Of a DNA stretch of 64,000 nucleotides, positions 32,147-40,936 are shown one piece after another. Below the pieces are notes generated by a model, which saw nothing but the letters and a program-made list of their open reading frames with translations, made no database searches and had not been told where the DNA came from. Position 1 is the stretch's first letter. Every line of letters starts with the position of its first letter. This DNA comes from Limnohabitans sp. MMS-10A-178 (GTDB taxonomy: Bacteria; Pseudomonadota; Gammaproteobacteria; Burkholderiales; Burkholderiaceae_C). The translations under genes and the position numbers were made by a program. Location: assembly GCF_003063375.1 (NCBI RefSeq), contig NZ_NERY01000001.1, forward strand, positions 682,001-746,000, read 5' to 3'.

Positions 32147-32809
32147 ATGTCCCCCAATTCTGTGGCGGTGGTCGACTACGGCATGGGCAATTTGCGCTCT
32201 GTGGCGCAGGCGGTCATGCATGCAGCACAAGACACGGGTGTCGAAGTCAAAATCACTTCTAACCCGCAAGATGTCCGCAATGCCACCCGTGTTGTATTGC
32301 CTGGTCAAGGCGCCATGCCCGATTGCATGCGCGAGCTGCGCGACTCTGGCTTGATGGAAGCTGTACTTGATGCGGCAGCCAAAAAGCCTTTGTTTGGCGT
32401 GTGTGTGGGCATGCAAATGTTGTTAGATCACAGCGAAGAAGGCAATACGCCCGGCTTGGGCCTCATTCAAGGCAATGTGATCAAGTTCAGTCTTTCAGGC
32501 CAAACCCAAGCCGATGGCAGTCGCTTCAAAGTTCCGCAAATGGGCTGGAATCAAGTGAATTTCATGAAGCACGAGGGCGCAGCACATCCCGTTTGGGGAG
32601 AGATTCCCAACGGCAGTTATTTCTACTTCGTGCACAGTTTTTACGCAAAACCCCATAATATGGCCGATGTGGCTGGGGAAACAGACTACGGTGGTGGCTT
32701 TGCCAGTGCCATTGCGCGCGATAATTTGTTTGCCACGCAGTTTCACCCAGAAAAAAGTGCCAACCAAGGTTTGGCCCTGTACCGAAACTTTTTGCACTGG
32801 CAGCCCTGA
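32147..32809 (+). CDS. hisH: Imidazole glycerol phosphate synthase, glutaminase subunit
   Basis: Class I glutamine amidotransferase subunit, 220 residues, that feeds ammonia to HisF. The catalytic triad is visible: the nucleophile Cys in [11 protein letters not shown], and the His and Glu in [13 protein letters not shown]. It begins two bases after hisB. It works with hisF, which lies two genes further on. Confidence 0.97.
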   Translation: MSPNSVAVVDYGMGNLRSVAQAVMHAAQDTGVEVKITSNPQDVRNATRVVLPGQGAMPDCMRELRDSGLMEAVLDAAAKKPLFGVCVGMQMLLDHSEEGNTPGLGLIQGNVIKFSLSGQTQADGSRFKVPQMGWNQVNFMKHEGAAHPVWGEIPNGSYFYFVHSFYAKPHNMADVAGETDYGGGFASAIARDNLFATQFHPEKSANQGLALYRNFLHWQP

Positions 32810-32863
32810 TTTTTAAGACGTCCCCAATTTCATTTTTCTTCACTCTAGCGCTACCCCTTAGCC

Positions 32864-33604
32864 ATGATTCTGATACCTGCAATTGATCTCAAAGACGGCC
32901 ATTGTGTTCGCCTCAAACAAGGCGACATGGACCAAGCCACTACGTTTGGCGAAGACCCCGCGGCCATGGCCCAAAGCTGGCTCGACAAAGGCGCAAGACG
33001 CCTGCACTTGGTCGACCTCAATGGTGCCTTTGCGGGCAAACCGCAAAATTTTGCGGCCATCAAATCCATTCTCAAAGCGGTGGGAGATGAAATCCCAGTT
33101 CAGTTAGGTGGTGGCATTCGAGACCTCGACACCATCGAAAAATACATCGATGGCGGATTGCGCTACGTCATTATTGGCACCGCTGCCGTCAAAAACCCTG
33201 GCTTCTTGCGCGATGCTTGCAGTGCGTTTGGTGGCCACATCATTGTGGGGCTCGATGCCAAAGACGGCAAAGTCGCCACCGATGGTTGGAGCAAACTCAC
33301 GGGTCACGAAGTGGTTGACCTGGCCAAGAAGTTTGAAGACTGGGGCGTTGAGTCCATCATTTACACCGACATTGGCCGCGACGGCATGTTGAGCGGCATC
33401 AACATCGACGCCACCGTCAAGCTGGCGCAAGCGCTCACCATTCCGGTCATTGCATCGGGTGGCTTGTCCAACATGGCCGACATTGAGCAATTGTGTGCGG
33501 TGGAAGAAGAGGGCGTTGAAGGCGTCATTTGCGGCCGCGCCATTTACTCTGGCGACCTTGATTTCCAAGCAGCCCAGGCACGGGCCGATGAACTCAACGA
33601 CTGA
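32864..33604 (+). CDS. hisA: ProFAR isomerase HisA
   Basis: Phosphoribosylformimino-5-aminoimidazole carboxamide ribotide isomerase, 246 residues, (beta/alpha)8 barrel. Active-site Asp in [17 protein letters not shown] and the second Asp in [14 protein letters not shown]; phosphate-binding loops VQLGGGIRD and VIASGGLSN are conserved. A 54-base gap separates it from hisH, the largest inside the his run up to hisF. Its 3' end overlaps the mutarotase gene by 17 bases. Confidence 0.97.
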   Translation: MILIPAIDLKDGHCVRLKQGDMDQATTFGEDPAAMAQSWLDKGARRLHLVDLNGAFAGKPQNFAAIKSILKAVGDEIPVQLGGGIRDLDTIEKYIDGGLRYVIIGTAAVKNPGFLRDACSAFGGHIIVGLDAKDGKVATDGWSKLTGHEVVDLAKKFEDWGVESIIYTDIGRDGMLSGINIDATVKLAQALTIPVIASGGLSNMADIEQLCAVEEEGVEGVICGRAIYSGDLDFQAAQARADELND

Positions 33605-34424
33605 CACCCACCAAGGCTACCCCGGTTGGCGTTGGTCTTTGCCCAATGGCGACAGTGTTTTTGTGGCTCAGCAGGGTGCCCAAGTTTTGTCTTGGCAAGC
33701 CAAGGGCCGTGAACGTTTGTTTTTGAGCTCAGCCTCCATTGCCGATGGAGCCACTGCCATTCGAGGTGGTATCCCAGTGTGCTTTCCGCAATTCAACCAA
33801 CGCGGCAATTTACCCAAGCATGGGTTTGCGCGCAATTTGGAGTGGCATTGTGTTCCTGAGCGCAGCCAGGGCTCTGAAAAAGTGTTTGAGCTTGTTGCCA
33901 ACTCAAGCACCTTGGCCATTTGGCCTTTTCAGTTCAGAGCTTTGCTGAGTGTGCTGCTCACTGAGAGTGATTTGAAAGTTCAATTGCAAGTTGAAAATCT
34001 GGGACCGCAAACTTTGAGTTTCACGGGGGCGTTGCACACATACTTGGCGGTCAAGCACCTTGACGCCGTGAGTTTGCATGGCCAAGCTCAACAAGCAGAA
34101 TGGGACGCCGTGCGCGACACCCACCAAAGCTGTTCTGGTGTGTTGAAGTTTGATGCCGAGTTTGATCGGGTCTACGATATCGAAGCCCAAGCCCAGCCCA
34201 CCTGGACTTTGCAAGAGGGCCCAAACGCACTGCAAATTGCGCAAAGCGCTTCATGGGGCCAAAGCGTGGTGTGGAATCCGGGTGCTGAAAAATGCAGCCA
34301 ACTGAAAGACATGCCCAAAGATGCATACCAAGGCATGTTGTGCGTTGAAGCCGCCAGAGTCACATCTTCAATTCAAGTTCAACCAGCTCAAACTTGGACG
34401 GGCTGGCAAAGTTTCACTGTTTAA
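33588..34424 (+). CDS. D-hexose-6-phosphate mutarotase (YeaD-like)
   Basis: Aldose-1-epimerase superfamily protein, 278 residues, resembling YeaD, which interconverts alpha and beta anomers of glucose 6-phosphate. Family features: [41 protein letters not shown] with the catalytic His, ALHTYLAV with the second His region, and [30 protein letters not shown], which holds the catalytic Glu. It overlaps hisA and is followed by hisF after five bases, so it is cotranscribed with the his genes despite having no known role in the pathway. Start chosen at MNSTTD; longer readings would run deep into hisA. Confidence 0.87.
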   Translation: MNSTTDTHQGYPGWRWSLPNGDSVFVAQQGAQVLSWQAKGRERLFLSSASIADGATAIRGGIPVCFPQFNQRGNLPKHGFARNLEWHCVPERSQGSEKVFELVANSSTLAIWPFQFRALLSVLLTESDLKVQLQVENLGPQTLSFTGALHTYLAVKHLDAVSLHGQAQQAEWDAVRDTHQSCSGVLKFDAEFDRVYDIEAQAQPTWTLQEGPNALQIAQSASWGQSVVWNPGAEKCSQLKDMPKDAYQGMLCVEAARVTSSIQVQPAQTWTGWQSFTV

Positions 34425-34429
34425 ACACC

Positions 34430-35209
34430 ATGCTTGCCAAAAGAATCATTCCCTGCCTCGACGTCACCGGCGGCCGCGTGGTCAAAGGCGTTAACTTTGT
34501 AGAACTCCGCGATGCAGGTGACCCTGTTGAAATTGCGGCGCGCTACAACGAGCAAGGCGCAGACGAACTCACCTTTTTAGACATCACGGCCACCAGTGAC
34601 GGCCGCGATTTGATTCTCCACATCATTGAGGCAGTTGCTTCTCAGGTCTTCATCCCCCTCACGGTGGGCGGTGGCGTCAGAACAGTTGAAGATGTACGGC
34701 GTTTGCTCAACGCAGGTGCCGACAAAACCAGCTTCAACTCTGCCGCCATTGCCAACCCCCAGGTTATTCGCGATGCGTCGCAAAAGTATGGCGCGCAGTG
34801 CATTGTGGTGGCCATAGATGCCAAGCGCCGTCAGGGTGAGGATGTCAAATTGAGAGGTGAGGGCTGGGATGTTTACAGCCATGGCGGCCGACAAAATACG
34901 GGTTTAGACGCCGTGAGGTGGGCCACCCAAATGGCCGAGTTTGGCGCTGGCGAAATTTTGCTCACCAGCATGGACCGCGACGGTACCAAGTCGGGCTTCG
35001 ATTTGGCCCTGACCAAAGCCGTCAGCGACAGTGTCCAAGTGCCCGTGATTGCCTCAGGCGGGGTGGGAAATTTGGACCATCTGGCCGATGGCGTGCAGCA
35101 AGGCGGCGCGGACGCAGTGCTGGCCGCCAGCATTTTTCACTACGGCGAATACACCGTTCAGGAAGCCAAGCAGCGCATGCGCGAGCGGGGAATTCCTGTG
35201 CGTTTGTAA
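34430..35209 (+). CDS. hisF: Imidazole glycerol phosphate synthase, cyclase subunit
   Basis: Cyclase half of IGP synthase, 259 residues, (beta/alpha)8 barrel. It uses ammonia from HisH to make imidazole glycerol phosphate and AICAR. The motifs are [22 protein letters not shown] with catalytic Asp, [34 protein letters not shown] with the second catalytic Asp, and [13 protein letters not shown]. The ATG is five bases after the mutarotase stop. Confidence 0.98.
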   Translation: MLAKRIIPCLDVTGGRVVKGVNFVELRDAGDPVEIAARYNEQGADELTFLDITATSDGRDLILHIIEAVASQVFIPLTVGGGVRTVEDVRRLLNAGADKTSFNSAAIANPQVIRDASQKYGAQCIVVAIDAKRRQGEDVKLRGEGWDVYSHGGRQNTGLDAVRWATQMAEFGAGEILLTSMDRDGTKSGFDLALTKAVSDSVQVPVIASGGVGNLDHLADGVQQGGADAVLAASIFHYGEYTVQEAKQRMRERGIPVRL

Positions 35210-35228
35210 CAAGTGGTAGATTCAGCGC

Positions 35229-35618
35229 ATGAATTGGCTTGATCAAATTAAGTGGGACGCGCAGGGCTTGGTGCCCGTCATCGCCCAAGAAGCCAGCACC
35301 GGCGATGTGCTGATGTTTGCTTGGATGAACCGAGAAGCCCTCGAAAAAACCGCGGAGCTCAAGCGCGCGGTGTACTTCAGTCGTTCCCGCAACAAGTTGT
35401 GGTTCAAAGGCGAAGAGTCGGGCCATGTGCAAACCGTGCACGACATCCGCCTCGATTGCGACAACGATGTGGTGCTGCTCAAAGTGACCCAATTGGGCCA
35501 CGAGCCTGGCATTGCCTGCCATACAGGGCGTCACAGTTGTTTCTTTCAAAAGTATCAAAATGGCGCGTGGACCAGCATTGAGCCGGTCTTGAAAGACCCT
35601 GAATCCATTTACAAGTGA
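35229..35618 (+). CDS. hisI: Phosphoribosyl-AMP cyclohydrolase
   Basis: Zinc-dependent hydrolase that opens the adenine ring of PR-AMP, 129 residues, single-domain form. [29 protein letters not shown], the metal-binding [12 protein letters not shown] and the cysteines in [13 protein letters not shown] are present. hisE is a separate gene 18 bases on, unlike the fused enterobacterial hisIE. Confidence 0.97.
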   Translation: MNWLDQIKWDAQGLVPVIAQEASTGDVLMFAWMNREALEKTAELKRAVYFSRSRNKLWFKGEESGHVQTVHDIRLDCDNDVVLLKVTQLGHEPGIACHTGRHSCFFQKYQNGAWTSIEPVLKDPESIYK

Positions 35619-35636
35619 GCACTCGTTGCCAAAATC

Positions 35637-36005
35637 ATGAGTTCAACCGATGCTTTGGCCCGCCTAGCGGCCGTGATTGAAAGTCGCAAACCGGCCAACG
35701 GTGGCGACCCCGAAAAAAGCTATGTAGCGCGCCTATTGCACAAAGGGCCAGACGCCTTTTTGAAGAAAATTGGCGAAGAAGCCACCGAAACCGTGATGGC
35801 GGCCAAAGACATGGACCATGGCGGCGAAGCGCACAAACTGGTGGGTGAGGTGGCCGATTTGTGGTTTCACAGCATGATTGCTTTGGCCCATTATGGTTTG
35901 TCGCCCGCCGATGTGGTGGCTGAACTCAGTCGCCGTGAAGGCCTCAGTGGCTTGGAGGAAAAAGCCCTCCGCAAAGCCGAACAACGTGAAAAAACAGGTG
36001 AATGA
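35637..36005 (+). CDS. hisE: Phosphoribosyl-ATP pyrophosphohydrolase
   Basis: All-helical MazG-like pyrophosphatase, 122 residues, that removes pyrophosphate from PR-ATP. Recognised from the family block [31 protein letters not shown] and [18 protein letters not shown], which contain the metal-binding Glu and Asp residues. It overlaps the HIT gene by four bases. Confidence 0.96.
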   Translation: MSSTDALARLAAVIESRKPANGGDPEKSYVARLLHKGPDAFLKKIGEEATETVMAAKDMDHGGEAHKLVGEVADLWFHSMIALAHYGLSPADVVAELSRREGLSGLEEKALRKAEQREKTGE

Positions 36006-36361
36006 TGCACGACCCGAACTGCCTCTTTTGCAAAATCATTGCAGGAAAAATACCTTCTAAGAAGGTCTATGAAGACGAACATGTGTTTGCTTTTCACGAC
36101 ATCGCACCGTGGGCGCCAGTCCATTTTTTGATGGTGCCTAAGCTGCACATCCCATCTATGGCGCAAATTACCCCTGAACATTCGGACTTAATGGGTCATC
36201 TCATATCCTTAGCCCCTAAACTGGCTTTGGAACAGGGCTGTCGCCCTTATCCTGAGGGTGGTTACAGAATTGTGACCAACACCGGATCTGAAGGTGGACA
36301 AGAAATTCACCATTTGCATTTCCATGTCATGGGCGGACCTCGCCCTTGGCTTCGCGGTTAA
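36002..36361 (+). CDS. Histidine triad (HIT/HINT) nucleotide-binding protein
   Basis: HINT-type phosphoramidase, 119 residues. N-terminal [20 protein letters not shown] and the catalytic histidine triad [10 protein letters not shown] near the C-terminus define the family, which hydrolyses AMP-linked phosphoramidates. In many Burkholderiales it stands between hisE and tatA, as here. Cellular role in this organism is not known. Start codon overlaps hisE as ATGA; a second ATG directly follows. Confidence 0.94.
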   Translation: MMHDPNCLFCKIIAGKIPSKKVYEDEHVFAFHDIAPWAPVHFLMVPKLHIPSMAQITPEHSDLMGHLISLAPKLALEQGCRPYPEGGYRIVTNTGSEGGQEIHHLHFHVMGGPRPWLRG

Positions 36362-36397
36362 ACGCTTAGAATCACCAATCATTGTTAGGAGATCTCC

Positions 36398-36637
36398 ATG
36401 GGTTCATTTTCTATTTGGCACTGGCTCATCGTTTTGTTAATCGTGGTCATGGTTTTTGGCACTAAAAAGCTGAAAAACATGGGTTCCGACTTGGGCGGCG
36501 CTGTCAAGGGCTTCAAAGACGGCATGAAAGATCCAAATGCCCCTGCGGCCACCGATGAAAAGCCGGCCGCTCAAGTAGCCGCTTCGACTGCGGCTGAAAA
36601 AACCACGATCGACGTGGAAGCTAAGACAAAGTCCTGA
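36398..36637 (+). CDS. tatA: Sec-independent translocase subunit TatA
   Basis: Pore-forming component of the twin-arginine translocase, 79 residues: short periplasmic N-terminus, one membrane segment ([15 protein letters not shown]), the [14 protein letters not shown] hinge and amphipathic helix, and an Ala/Thr-rich acidic tail. Ribosome site TTAGGAG precedes the ATG. tatB follows after one base. Confidence 0.95.
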   Translation: MGSFSIWHWLIVLLIVVMVFGTKKLKNMGSDLGGAVKGFKDGMKDPNAPAATDEKPAAQVAASTAAEKTTIDVEAKTKS

Positions 36638-36638
36638 T

Positions 36639-37106
36639 TTGATCGACCTTGGCATTTCCAAAATAGCCCTCATCGGGGTGGTGGCGTTGATCGTCATCGG
36701 CCCTGAGAAATTGCCGCGCGTGGCGCGGACCTTGGGCAATCTCTTTGGCAAGGCTCAGCGTTACATTTCTGATGTGAAAGCTGAGGTCAATCGCACCATG
36801 GATTTGGATGAGCTCAAGAAAATGAAAGAGTCCATGGAAGGTGCAGCTAAAGACCTTGAAGGCTCTGTGCAATCGTCGGCCGTCGATTTTGAAAAGCAAT
36901 GGGCTGAAACCACGGCCAGTATCACCTCCGAGCCCAACCACACGCCATGGGTGCCGCCGCCGCCGGTTTACAAGCATCCTGGTAAAAAATTTCGTTTGAA
37001 GCAAGCCGCTGTGCCTCAGTGGTACAAAGCGCGTGCTGGTGTCAGAACCAAAACATTGTCGGGTGCAGCCAGAGTGGCGCGTTACCGGCCCACCCGATTA
37101 GGTTAA
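36639..37106 (+). CDS. tatB: Sec-independent translocase subunit TatB
   Basis: TatB, 155 residues, binds twin-arginine signal peptides together with TatC. N-terminal [33 protein letters not shown] is a very typical TatB membrane and hinge region, followed by a long amphipathic helix and a basic Pro-containing tail. The start codon is TTG, one base after the tatA stop; no better start exists without losing the membrane segment. Confidence 0.95.
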   Translation: MIDLGISKIALIGVVALIVIGPEKLPRVARTLGNLFGKAQRYISDVKAEVNRTMDLDELKKMKESMEGAAKDLEGSVQSSAVDFEKQWAETTASITSEPNHTPWVPPPPVYKHPGKKFRLKQAAVPQWYKARAGVRTKTLSGAARVARYRPTRLG

Positions 37107-37112
37107 TTTTCA

Positions 37113-37910
37113 GTGTCCGATCAAAAATCCAAGACCGAAGACGAACTGGCTGGCACAGAGCAGCCCTTTGTCACCCATTTGATGGAACTTCGCGACCGCT
37201 TGGTGCGCGCCATGGCCGCCATTGGCATTGCAGCCGGTTTGATGGCACTTTATCCTGGCCCAGCAGAACTGTATGACTTGCTGGCAGCCCCCTTGGTGGC
37301 CCATTTGCCTGCAGGAACCAACCTCATTGCTACCTCGGTTATTTCACCCTTCATGGTGCCCCTCAAAATACTCTTGATGGCGGCGTTTTTGTTGGCTTTG
37401 CCCGTGGTGCTTTATCAAGTCTGGGCCTTCATTGCCCCTGGTTTGTACACCCACGAAAAACGCTTGGTCATGCCGCTGGTGGTTTCTAGCACGCTGTTGT
37501 TTTTCATTGGCGTTGCATTTTGTTATTTCTTTGTGTTCGGACAAGTCTTTGCCTTTATCCAAAGCTTCGCCCCCAAAAGCATTACCGCTGCACCAGACAT
37601 CGAGGCCTATTTGAGCTTTGTCTTGAACATGTTTTTGGCTTTTGGCTTGGCCTTTGAAGTGCCTATTGCTGTGGTGGTATTGGCCAGACTCAATATTGTC
37701 ACCATCGAAAAGCTCAGAGATTTCCGAGGCTACTTCGTGGTTCTGGCTTTTGTCATTGCAGCCATCGTCACACCGCCCGATGTGGTGTCACAACTTGCTT
37801 TGGCCATTCCCATGTGTTTGCTTTACGAAGTTGGAATTTGGGCCGCACAAATTTTCATCAAGCACACGCAGGCACCCAAAGAAGACGAAGCCACTAAGGC
37901 CGCCGACTGA
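37113..37910 (+). CDS. tatC: Sec-independent translocase subunit TatC
   Basis: Multi-spanning core receptor of the Tat translocase, 265 residues, six membrane segments. Signature MELRDRLVRA near the N-terminus and FVLNMFLAFGLAFEVP, with the conserved Glu, are present. The start codon is GTG (MSDQKSK), six bases after tatB. The Rieske protein PetA, encoded 2.4 kb downstream, is a likely client of this machinery. Confidence 0.97.
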   Translation: MSDQKSKTEDELAGTEQPFVTHLMELRDRLVRAMAAIGIAAGLMALYPGPAELYDLLAAPLVAHLPAGTNLIATSVISPFMVPLKILLMAAFLLALPVVLYQVWAFIAPGLYTHEKRLVMPLVVSSTLLFFIGVAFCYFFVFGQVFAFIQSFAPKSITAAPDIEAYLSFVLNMFLAFGLAFEVPIAVVVLARLNIVTIEKLRDFRGYFVVLAFVIAAIVTPPDVVSQLALAIPMCLLYEVGIWAAQIFIKHTQAPKEDEATKAAD

Positions 37911-37924
37911 ACGGGGCTTTGACT

Positions 37925-39085
37925 TTAAGGTCTTATTGGCCTGGTACCCGGCGTAACCCGAATTTCCATCAACTTGCCGTTGCGCTGTACAGCAAGGCTT
38001 GCCGGTTCGCCAGGTTTTAATGCTGCTACACGCGTCAGCATTTCGGGTACATCTGAAACTACTTCACCGGCCACCTTCAAAATCAAATCGCCAGGTTGAA
38101 TGCCGGCTTTGGCTGCGGGGCTGTTTTGCAAGACACCATTGATCAAAACACCTTGTGGCAACAAACCCGTAGCCTTGTCTTTGGGAATGCCAAAACTCTC
38201 GGCAATTTCAGCCGTCAAGGGCCGCGGCTCTACACCAATCCAACCTCGGGTCACTTTGCCATCTTTGATCAAGGCAGCCATGACCTGAGTGGCCGTAGAG
38301 ACAGGCACCGCAAAGCCAATGCCCAAGTTGCCACCCGAGCGAGAATAAATGGCCGTGTTAATGCCCATTAGCAAACCGTTGGCATCGACCAACGCACCAC
38401 CAGAGTTGCCAGGGTTGATGGCGGCATCGGTTTGAATGAAATTTTCAAAGGTGTTGATGCCCAATTGTTTGCGTCCCAAAGCACTCACAATGCCAGAGGT
38501 GACGGTTTGGCCAACACCAAAGGGATTGCCAATGGCCAAAACGGCGTCTCCCACTTGCAAACTCTCCATTTGACCCAACACGATGCTGGGCAGTTTGGGC
38601 AAGTCAATTTTGAGCAAGGCCAGATCTGTCTCGGCGTCGGTGCCAATAACTTTGGCCATGGCGCTGCGGCCATCGTTGAGCGTGACTTCAATGCCTTCAG
38701 CTCCCTCGATCACGTGGTGGTTGGTAAGGATGTAGCCGTCTGGACTGACAATCACACCGCTGCCCATGCCAGCGCCAGATGACTCGTCTTCGGGCTCTTC
38801 AAAAAAACGGAACCAGGGGTCTGCGCGGCGATTTTTGCTTCTGGCCTTTTGCTGCACATTGATGCTCACCACGGCCGGTGCGGCTTTTTGGGCAGCCAGT
38901 CTAAAACTGCCACCCGGCATGCCGTCTGACAGCCCTTCGATTCGGGCTTGGGTGAGGGCGACGGTTTTGGCGTTGTCGACTTCCTTGAGCCACCCAGGCT
39001 GGAGGGTTGCAACAATGAACCACGCGGCCAAGAGCACGGTCACGGACTGGGAAAAAAGGAGCCAAAATCTTTTCATGTTGTGCAT
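37925..39085 (-). CDS. Membrane-anchored HtrA-type serine protease (DegS-like)
   Basis: S1C-family protease of about 386 residues. An N-terminal hydrophobic segment (FSQSVTVLLAAWFIVATLQ) without a clear cleavage site suggests a membrane anchor; then comes a trypsin-like domain with His in TNHHVIEG, Asp in DLALLKID and Ser in NPGNSGGAL, and one PDZ domain near the C-terminus (LINGVLQNSPAAKAGIQPGDLILKV). One PDZ plus an anchor is the DegS layout; in Escherichia coli DegS starts the sigma-E stress cascade. No rse genes are nearby, so a regulatory role is not supported here and general periplasmic quality control is equally possible. Start at 39085 (AGG ribosome site) or 39076. Confidence 0.92.
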   Translation of the reverse strand: MHNMKRFWLLFSQSVTVLLAAWFIVATLQPGWLKEVDNAKTVALTQARIEGLSDGMPGGSFRLAAQKAAPAVVSINVQQKARSKNRRADPWFRFFEEPEDESSGAGMGSGVIVSPDGYILTNHHVIEGAEGIEVTLNDGRSAMAKVIGTDAETDLALLKIDLPKLPSIVLGQMESLQVGDAVLAIGNPFGVGQTVTSGIVSALGRKQLGINTFENFIQTDAAINPGNSGGALVDANGLLMGINTAIYSRSGGNLGIGFAVPVSTATQVMAALIKDGKVTRGWIGVEPRPLTAEIAESFGIPKDKATGLLPQGVLINGVLQNSPAAKAGIQPGDLILKVAGEVVSDVPEMLTRVAALKPGEPASLAVQRNGKLMEIRVTPGTRPIRP

Positions 39086-39173
39086 TGTGGCCTGAACTTG
39101 AATAGCGCGCACAAAGCCAGACTTCGTTGACAATACGTTAGCTGGCCATGTAAGGCCAAGCACCTAACTCATT

Positions 39174-40244
39174 ATGTCGACTCTGCCCATTATTGCTATC
39201 ACGCCAGGAGACCCTTGCGGCATTGGCCCTGAGGTCATTGCGCGTGCATTCTTGAACGACGTTTTGACACCCCAAGCCAAGCCTGTCACTCAAGCATGTT
39301 TTGTGGCAGGTGATGTGGAGGTGATGCAGCAGGCCGCTAAGTTGGTCGACCCACAAGCTCAAAAACTTCAAATCAAAGTCATCGAAAAGCTGGCGCAAGC
39401 GCTTGGTTTGCCCACGGGTGTGTTGCCTGTGATGCAAGTTGCCGAGTATCTTCCGAATCGCAAGGAGCCAGCTTACGGCTCAGTCCAAGCCGCAGCGGGT
39501 CGATTTGCAGGCGAGTGTGTGGTGTGGGCGGCCCAAGCGGCGCTTCGAAAAGAGATTGCCGCCATGGTTACCGCGCCGCTTCACAAAGAAGCCCTCTCTG
39601 CGGCAGGCGCGCCCTTTAATCAATTTCCAGGTCATACAGAGCTTTTGCAGTTTGAAGCAGCCGCGCACCAAGGTGTTTCATTGACACACATGCCGGTGAG
39701 AATGATGTTGGCCAACGATGAGCTGCGAACGGTGCTGGTGAGCATTCATGTGGCCCTTAGGCAAGCCCTTGAGGCGGTTACGTACGACAACGTGCTTGAA
39801 AGCCTGCGCATCACCCATCACTCACTTCGCTTGGTATTGGGACGAGCGCCCAAAATAGCGGTGGCTGGGCTCAACCCTCACGCTGGTGAGGGGGGCTTGT
39901 TTGGCCGTGAAGAAATTGACATCATTGAACCCGCCATGGCACAAGCCAGATCGGAGGGCGTCCTAGCGCTAGGGCCTTTTGCCCCAGACACCGTTTTCAT
40001 GCGGGCGCGACAAAAGCCCCATGCAACCCCAGAATTTGATGTGGTGCTAGCCATGTACCACGATCAAGGCCTGATTCCCGTGAAGTACATGGGCATAGAG
40101 CAGGGCGTCAATGTCACGCTGGGCTTGCCTTTGGTGCGAACCAGCCCCGATCACGGCACCGCTTTTGACATTGCCGGGCAAGGCCGTGCAGATGCCTCCA
40201 GCATGATGGCGGCCCTCAAAATGGCGCGCCAATTGATTCCCTGA
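39174..40244 (+). CDS. pdxA: 4-hydroxythreonine-4-phosphate dehydrogenase
   Basis: NAD- and metal-dependent enzyme of pyridoxal phosphate synthesis (DXP-dependent path), 356 residues. The N-terminal IAITPGDPCGIGPEVIARA, the TAPLHKEALSAAGAPFNQFPGHTELL region with metal-binding His, and LAMYHDQGLIPVKYMG and GLPLVRTSPDHGTAFDIAG are all intact. It is divergent from the protease gene with an 88-base gap. It is not next to surA or ksgA, its usual neighbours in gammaproteobacteria. Confidence 0.96.
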   Translation: MSTLPIIAITPGDPCGIGPEVIARAFLNDVLTPQAKPVTQACFVAGDVEVMQQAAKLVDPQAQKLQIKVIEKLAQALGLPTGVLPVMQVAEYLPNRKEPAYGSVQAAAGRFAGECVVWAAQAALRKEIAAMVTAPLHKEALSAAGAPFNQFPGHTELLQFEAAAHQGVSLTHMPVRMMLANDELRTVLVSIHVALRQALEAVTYDNVLESLRITHHSLRLVLGRAPKIAVAGLNPHAGEGGLFGREEIDIIEPAMAQARSEGVLALGPFAPDTVFMRARQKPHATPEFDVVLAMYHDQGLIPVKYMGIEQGVNVTLGLPLVRTSPDHGTAFDIAGQGRADASSMMAALKMARQLIP

Positions 40245-40282
40245 GTCGAGTCAGGGTCTAGAAAAAGCCCCCCGCAGTCGGC

Positions 40283-40288
40283 TACAAT
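40283..40288 (+). promoter_or_regulatory. Candidate -10 box of petABC
   Basis: TACAAT, 40 bases before the petA start, in the 84-base gap after pdxA. No good -35 box is seen at standard spacing, so support is limited to the hexamer and its position before an operon. Confidence 0.3.
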
Positions 40289-40328
40289 CCGAGGCTAAAC
40301 CCTGATACCGATTCGCTAGAGGATTCTC

Positions 40329-40925
40329 ATGAGTGATACCCCAGTCGACAGCAGCAAAAGAACGTGGCTCATTGCCTCTACTTGCGCTGGCGCCGTAGGC
40401 GCAGGCTTCGTCGCCACCCCCTTTGTCAGCACTTTCCAGCCTTCCGAGCGCGCAAAAGCCGCCGGCGCTGCTGTTGAAGTCGATATTTCCGATGTCAAAC
40501 CCGGTGAAAAACTCACCGTTGAGTGGCGCGGCAAACCCGTCTGGATCATGCGCCGCACTCCTGAGCAGGTTGAAGCTTTGAAGAAGCTCGATGGTCAATT
40601 GGCCGATCCAGCCTCCGACCGCCAGGCCTACCCTACACCCGAATACGCAAAAAACACCCATCGCTCTATCAAGCCTGAGTTCATGGTGGCTGTTGGTATT
40701 TGCACCCACTTGGGTTGCTCGCCTGGCGACAAATTCCAAACAGGCCCACAGCCTTCATTGCCAGACGATTGGCAAGGTGGTTTCTTGTGTGCATGCCACG
40801 GTTCTACCTTTGACTTTGCTGGTCGCGTTTTTAAAAACAAGCCCGCGCCAGACAACTTGGAAGTACCCCCCCACATGTACCTGTCCGACAGCAAGTTGCT
40901 GATCGGTGAAGACAAGAAGGCTTGA
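40329..40925 (+). CDS. petA: Ubiquinol-cytochrome c reductase Rieske iron-sulfur subunit
   Basis: Rieske 2Fe-2S subunit of the cytochrome bc1 complex, 198 residues, anchored in the inner membrane with the cluster domain in the periplasm. Cluster ligands are in CTHLGC and CACHGS. The N-terminus SKRTWLIAS is a twin-arginine-like signal with Lys-Arg in place of Arg-Arg, preceding one membrane segment that stays uncleaved. First gene of petABC. Confidence 0.97.
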   Translation: MSDTPVDSSKRTWLIASTCAGAVGAGFVATPFVSTFQPSERAKAAGAAVEVDISDVKPGEKLTVEWRGKPVWIMRRTPEQVEALKKLDGQLADPASDRQAYPTPEYAKNTHRSIKPEFMVAVGICTHLGCSPGDKFQTGPQPSLPDDWQGGFLCACHGSTFDFAGRVFKNKPAPDNLEVPPHMYLSDSKLLIGEDKKA

Positions 40926-40936
40926 GGCAAACCAAC

